Assembly (NCBI RefSeq): GCF_001598475.1
Contig: NZ_BCZA01000007.1
Location: 248,001 to 312,000 of the forward strand
Reading direction: 5' to 3'
DNA length: 64,000 bases
Origin: Pantoea agglomerans NBRC 102470
GTDB lineage: Bacteria; Pseudomonadota; Gammaproteobacteria; Enterobacterales; Enterobacteriaceae
Of this stretch, positions 58,425 through 64,000 are shown piece after piece. The notes below the pieces were generated by a model that saw only the letters and a list, made by a program, of their open reading frames with translations, was not told where the DNA came from and made no database searches. How positions within the stretch are numbered: position 1 is the stretch's first letter; each line of letters opens with the position of its first letter. The position numbers were made by a program, and so were the translations under genes.

Positions 58425-60492
58425 GGTTTACGGCCTGCTCATCAGGAGTGGTCTGCTGTGGCTGATAAATTGAACGATAAGCCTGTGGCATATTCCAGAC
58501 CTCTTGATCAAATGCTTCGAGCTCGTAAGCTGTCGATTGCTGATCATGGCGTCGTAAACCATGGTTGTTACCAAAAAGCGTATCGAGATCGTCGGTTTTC
58601 TCAATTACGAATTGCAGGCTGTCGTCTTGCTTTTGGTTGTCTGCCAGCACCAACCTGATCTTGTTCCAGTCATCGAAAAAGTATTCCTGTAAAAGCGGAA
58701 TGATCTTTTTCTGGAATGCGATCTTCAATTGTTTAAACGCAGCTTCTTCATCACCGGCATCGAGTGCATTTTTTACCGGCATAAAGAACGCATGCCCCAG
58801 TGTATGTTCGCGATCGTAAAGTGCTTCGATGCGGCTGTTGAGTTTTTCTAACAACGACTCAAGCTCTATGCCTTTCACCTTAGCTCCACTCAGTAAAGAG
58901 AGATCAGGAATCATTTCGACAAAGTCAAAGCGACGGCGCAAAGCCGTGTCCATCAGAGCTAAAGAACGGTCCGCTGTATTCATGGCTCCGATGATGTCGA
59001 CATTGGCGGGTACGCTAAAGTGATCACCGCTATAAGACAGTTGCAGGCTCATTGCATTGGACATACCCGCACGCTTGTCTACTTCAATCAGTGAGATTAG
59101 TTCACCAAAGATTTTGGATATGTTTCCGCGATTGATCTCATCAATGAAAATGGCGTAGCGATGTGCTGGATCGGCATTAGCACGTTGGCAAAGGCGCATA
59201 AAGATACCCGGCTCAATGGGATAAGATATATTGCCACTCTCGTCAGAGCGAGCGCGGATACCTTCAATAAATTCTTCATAGCCGTAAGATTGGTGGAACG
59301 TAACCACCGCAAAACGCTGGATGGCTTCGGCAGATTTAGGGCCTTGTTTTAATTCTGCGTAAAGAGTAAGTAGCTCATCCACTTGCTCTAACTGGGATTC
59401 GACCAAAAACCATTCACTATCGGCAGTTTTGTCGAAGATCGCAGGTTCACGACGACCTTTGTACGCAACAGTAGTTGATCCTGGAATGGTGAAGGATTGT
59501 AACGTCGCCCAGGCAGTTTGAGAAAAGTTGCTACTACGGCCATTTAGCAGCGCTTTGCGTTGGAACCACTCGTGTTCAGTCATTTGGCGAACTTTGGCTC
59601 GTTTCCCAAGATCGAGCAGCACCAGCGTTATAACCTGCATCCAGTTCAACGATTCAAGGCGAGAATCCAGCCAGGCATCACGATCAGCAGGAACAGCATG
59701 AGAAGTGTACTCTTTCATTTTTTGCTGCAACGTGAAGGTCTTGCCTGTGCCTGGGGGCCCAAAGAAGATCACGTTAGTTGGTGAATGTGGAATGGTCTTG
59801 TTCTCGATGGGCTCACTGCAGGTTGAGGATGTTGTGCTAGCTACTTTCTCCTGCTTTTGTTCATTATCGCGTTCACGGAGCAATTCATAGAGATGCCAGA
59901 TGGCCATATTCACGTAATAAGGATCTGTGTTAGGAGATTGGGCGTGTATGACTTGCTTCAATTCATGGTTTTTCTGTAACCAATTTCCGGTCAGTACCAA
60001 ACCGAGATGGAAGTGTTGATTTAGGAATTCTGCTGCTTTATTGAAAGCATTCTCATCCACAGTACTGGTGTAGTTTTCTGGGGAGAACGCGGCAAAGACA
60101 CGATTTCTTAAACTCCAATACATGCGCTTAAGCTCTCCGGTCTCTTTGGCCTGCTGCAGCGCACTGCCTACATATTGGTAGGTAGCTTCATTCGGTTGCT
60201 GACGAACACGTTCAGTGAGTTCTCTAAGCAATGGGAGGCTTTGCTGATATTCTGCTAATGATGGAACGCCCTGACGAATACTTGCAATACCGTTATCACG
60301 TTCATACCAGAGCCTCTTAACTAAATCATCCGTTTCAGGCTCAGCAAAAGTTGAGGTTTGTTGTAGCAAGGTCGTAAATTCACGGTATCGCTGATCCCAC
60401 TTGGAAGCTGAGTAATTTTTATCTTTCGCCAGGGCATCAATCAATTCACTGATCGTCAGCTTGCCTGCTTCGACACTATCTACAAGATCCAT
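58417..60492 (-). CDS. mcrB: McrB-family GTPase (AAA+)
   Basis: This 691-aa AAA+ protein has Walker A GPPGTGKT (245-252), Walker B with DEINR (451-455) and the McrB GTP-binding signature MNTADRS (504-510). The N-terminal 235 residues differ from E. coli McrB's DNA-binding domain and are not recognised, so the DNA mark it reads is unknown. It is the first gene of the operon, with AGAGGAAA upstream. It should drive McrC along modified DNA and stimulate cleavage. Confidence 0.93.
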   Translation of the reverse strand: MDLVDSVEAGKLTISELIDALAKDKNYSASKWDQRYREFTTLLQQTSTFAEPETDDLVKRLWYERDNGIASIRQGVPSLAEYQQSLPLLRELTERVRQQPNEATYQYVGSALQQAKETGELKRMYWSLRNRVFAAFSPENYTSTVDENAFNKAAEFLNQHFHLGLVLTGNWLQKNHELKQVIHAQSPNTDPYYVNMAIWHLYELLRERDNEQKQEKVASTTSSTCSEPIENKTIPHSPTNVIFFGPPGTGKTFTLQQKMKEYTSHAVPADRDAWLDSRLESLNWMQVITLVLLDLGKRAKVRQMTEHEWFQRKALLNGRSSNFSQTAWATLQSFTIPGSTTVAYKGRREPAIFDKTADSEWFLVESQLEQVDELLTLYAELKQGPKSAEAIQRFAVVTFHQSYGYEEFIEGIRARSDESGNISYPIEPGIFMRLCQRANADPAHRYAIFIDEINRGNISKIFGELISLIEVDKRAGMSNAMSLQLSYSGDHFSVPANVDIIGAMNTADRSLALMDTALRRRFDFVEMIPDLSLLSGAKVKGIELESLLEKLNSRIEALYDREHTLGHAFFMPVKNALDAGDEEAAFKQLKIAFQKKIIPLLQEYFFDDWNKIRLVLADNQKQDDSLQFVIEKTDDLDTLFGNNHGLRRHDQQSTAYELEAFDQEVWNMPQAYRSIYQPQQTTPDEQAVNHG

Positions 60493-60771
60493 CGTGATAT
60501 TTCCTCTGCTATTACATTCATTACCAGGCAGCTAGTCTGGTGTTTTATAATCTATATTACCAAGCATGCTATTGTAGCCAAGCGCCATAAGTAAGATTAT
60601 CAATGTACAGTACATATTTTTCATAAAAATGATTTTGTGCTCTCGAATGGATTTTAGGCACATTCACCTTCAGCCGTACTTCTTGTATTTCTTTATCATG
60701 CAGAAGTGATTTTGCTATCAGCGGAGCATGGGTAGTATGAGAATTAGTGCAGGGCATGCCATTTTAAGGCG
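60493..60771. other. AT-rich region upstream of mcrB, with possible promoter and gene remnant
   Basis: On the minus strand a TATAA-like element with an AT palindrome lies about 60 bases upstream of the mcrB start, near a repeat ACCAG...CTGGT. These suit the main promoter and operator of the defence operon. A 62-codon minus-strand frame (60569-60757) has no Shine-Dalgarno and abuts the IS end; it could be a cut remnant but is not supported as a gene. Confidence 0.4.
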
Positions 60772-60843
60772 TGAAGTGGCTTACTGAATTTGGCCACCTG
60801 AACAGAGGTGATATGCTCACCTCAGAACTACACAGGTGCTCCA

Positions 60844-61095
60844 ATGAAAAGAAGAAATTTTAGTCCTGAATTTAAACGCGAATCCGCTCAGCTGGTTGTC
60901 GACCAAAACTACACCGTCTCTGATGCCGCTAAGGCTATGGATGTCGGTCTTTCCACGATGACAAAATGGATCAAGCAACTGCGTGAAGAGCGTCAGGGCA
61001 AAACATCAAAATCCTCTCCGATAATACCGGAACAAATCGAAATACGTGAGCTGAAGAAAAAGCCACAACGTATTGAAATGGAAACGAAATATTAA
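60844..61095 (+). pseudogene. IS911-like orfA with premature frameshift
   Basis: The reading [18 protein letters not shown] matches IS911-type OrfA helix-turn-helix proteins. A missing A near 61083 (GAAACGAAATA in place of the expected GAAAACGAAATA) shifts the frame and stops at TAA, removing the leucine-zipper end. It cannot make a normal OrfA or OrfAB. Confidence 0.8.
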
Positions 61096-63819
<2,724 letters not shown>

Positions 63820-64000
63820 GTTCGATTCCCTACGAAGATGGGCGAAGCGAAAGTACTTCAGCCTGAAATGCTAACCCAGCGCTCTCATTATTGTCTAGAT
63901 GATTTTTTTCGGGTAATAGTGGCTATTGTGAAGGACCGTTTAGTGCCAATTGCGGACTTTGATGTACGCTGGTATATATATGTTTATTAATGAGGTGTCA
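63820..64000. other. Upstream region of the 605-aa gene at the window edge
   Basis: About 180 bases with no supported gene; likely promoter sequence for the minus-strand gene. The island continues past this edge, since no integrase or second tRNA end is seen. Confidence 0.4.

Noticed and set aside
41625..60492. Standard BREX or DISARM locus
   Set aside because: No PglZ/BrxZ phosphatase, no BrxL, and no DrmA/DrmB/DrmC pattern can be seen. Only the large ATPase and the kinase recall BREX type 2.
60569..60757. 62-codon minus-strand frame next to the IS
   Set aside because: No Shine-Dalgarno, no recognised motif, and it abuts the IS end; at most a remnant.

Overview
The window looks like the chromosome of an Erwiniaceae/Enterobacterales bacterium, most likely Pantoea or a close relative. 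This rests on gene order and on protein lengths and motifs matching E. coli K-12 orthologues (aas-lplT, ridA-pyrI-pyrB, argI-rraB-miaE, yjgM, valS-holC-pepA, lptF-lptG, yjiN, yjgR, leuX). A three-subunit periplasmic gluconate-type dehydrogenase also fits Pantoea. No search could be run, so the genus is an inference.

Layout. 1-8.8 kb is core metabolism: the end of an efflux outer-membrane channel, lysophospholipid salvage (aas-lplT), ridA, the pyrBI operon with an intact leader peptide and attenuator, argI with ARG-box-like sequence, rraB and miaE. 9.2-11.3 kb holds an OprD-type porin coupled to a periplasmic histidine phosphatase. 12.1-13.5 kb is an AT-richer cassette: an orphan Hcp, a Tlde1-like peptidoglycan effector and a lipoprotein that is probably its immunity partner. 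13.5-25.5 kb returns to core genes. 25.6-32.4 kb has a peptide-type solute-binding protein, the dehydrogenase operon and marC. 32.4-41.2 kb is semi-variable: DUF2382 stress proteins, a two-gene cassette lying between two copies of the same gene end and terminator, an HNH nuclease/methyltransferase pair, and small envelope or hypothetical genes.

At 41417-41501 lies tRNA-Leu(CAA), leuX, a classic island integration site. Everything from there to the window end is visibly AT-richer and runs on the minus strand. Its core is a run of twelve tightly packed genes (60492 down to 41625). In transcription order these are McrB, McrC, a small possible winged-helix protein, HsdM, HsdS, a 433-aa unknown, a 1428-aa P-loop ATPase, a 282-aa unknown, a NurA-like protein, a HerA-like ATPase, a 185-aa unknown and a Ser/Thr kinase. 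Eight of the eleven junctions are overlaps or gaps of 3 nt or less, two more are short (8-11 nt), and one gap is 50 nt. A methyltransferase and specificity subunit are present but no HsdR. This looks like a composite anti-phage system in which modification, HerA-NurA-type DNA processing, kinase signalling and McrBC restriction are co-transcribed. It resembles, from memory, the methylation-associated defence system (MADS) and has BREX/Pgl-like components, but I could not confirm an assignment.

Upstream of this operon is a decayed IS3-family (IS911-like) element with recognisable terminal repeats, then a 605-aa protein of unknown family. No integrase or far island boundary is visible, so the island continues beyond the window.
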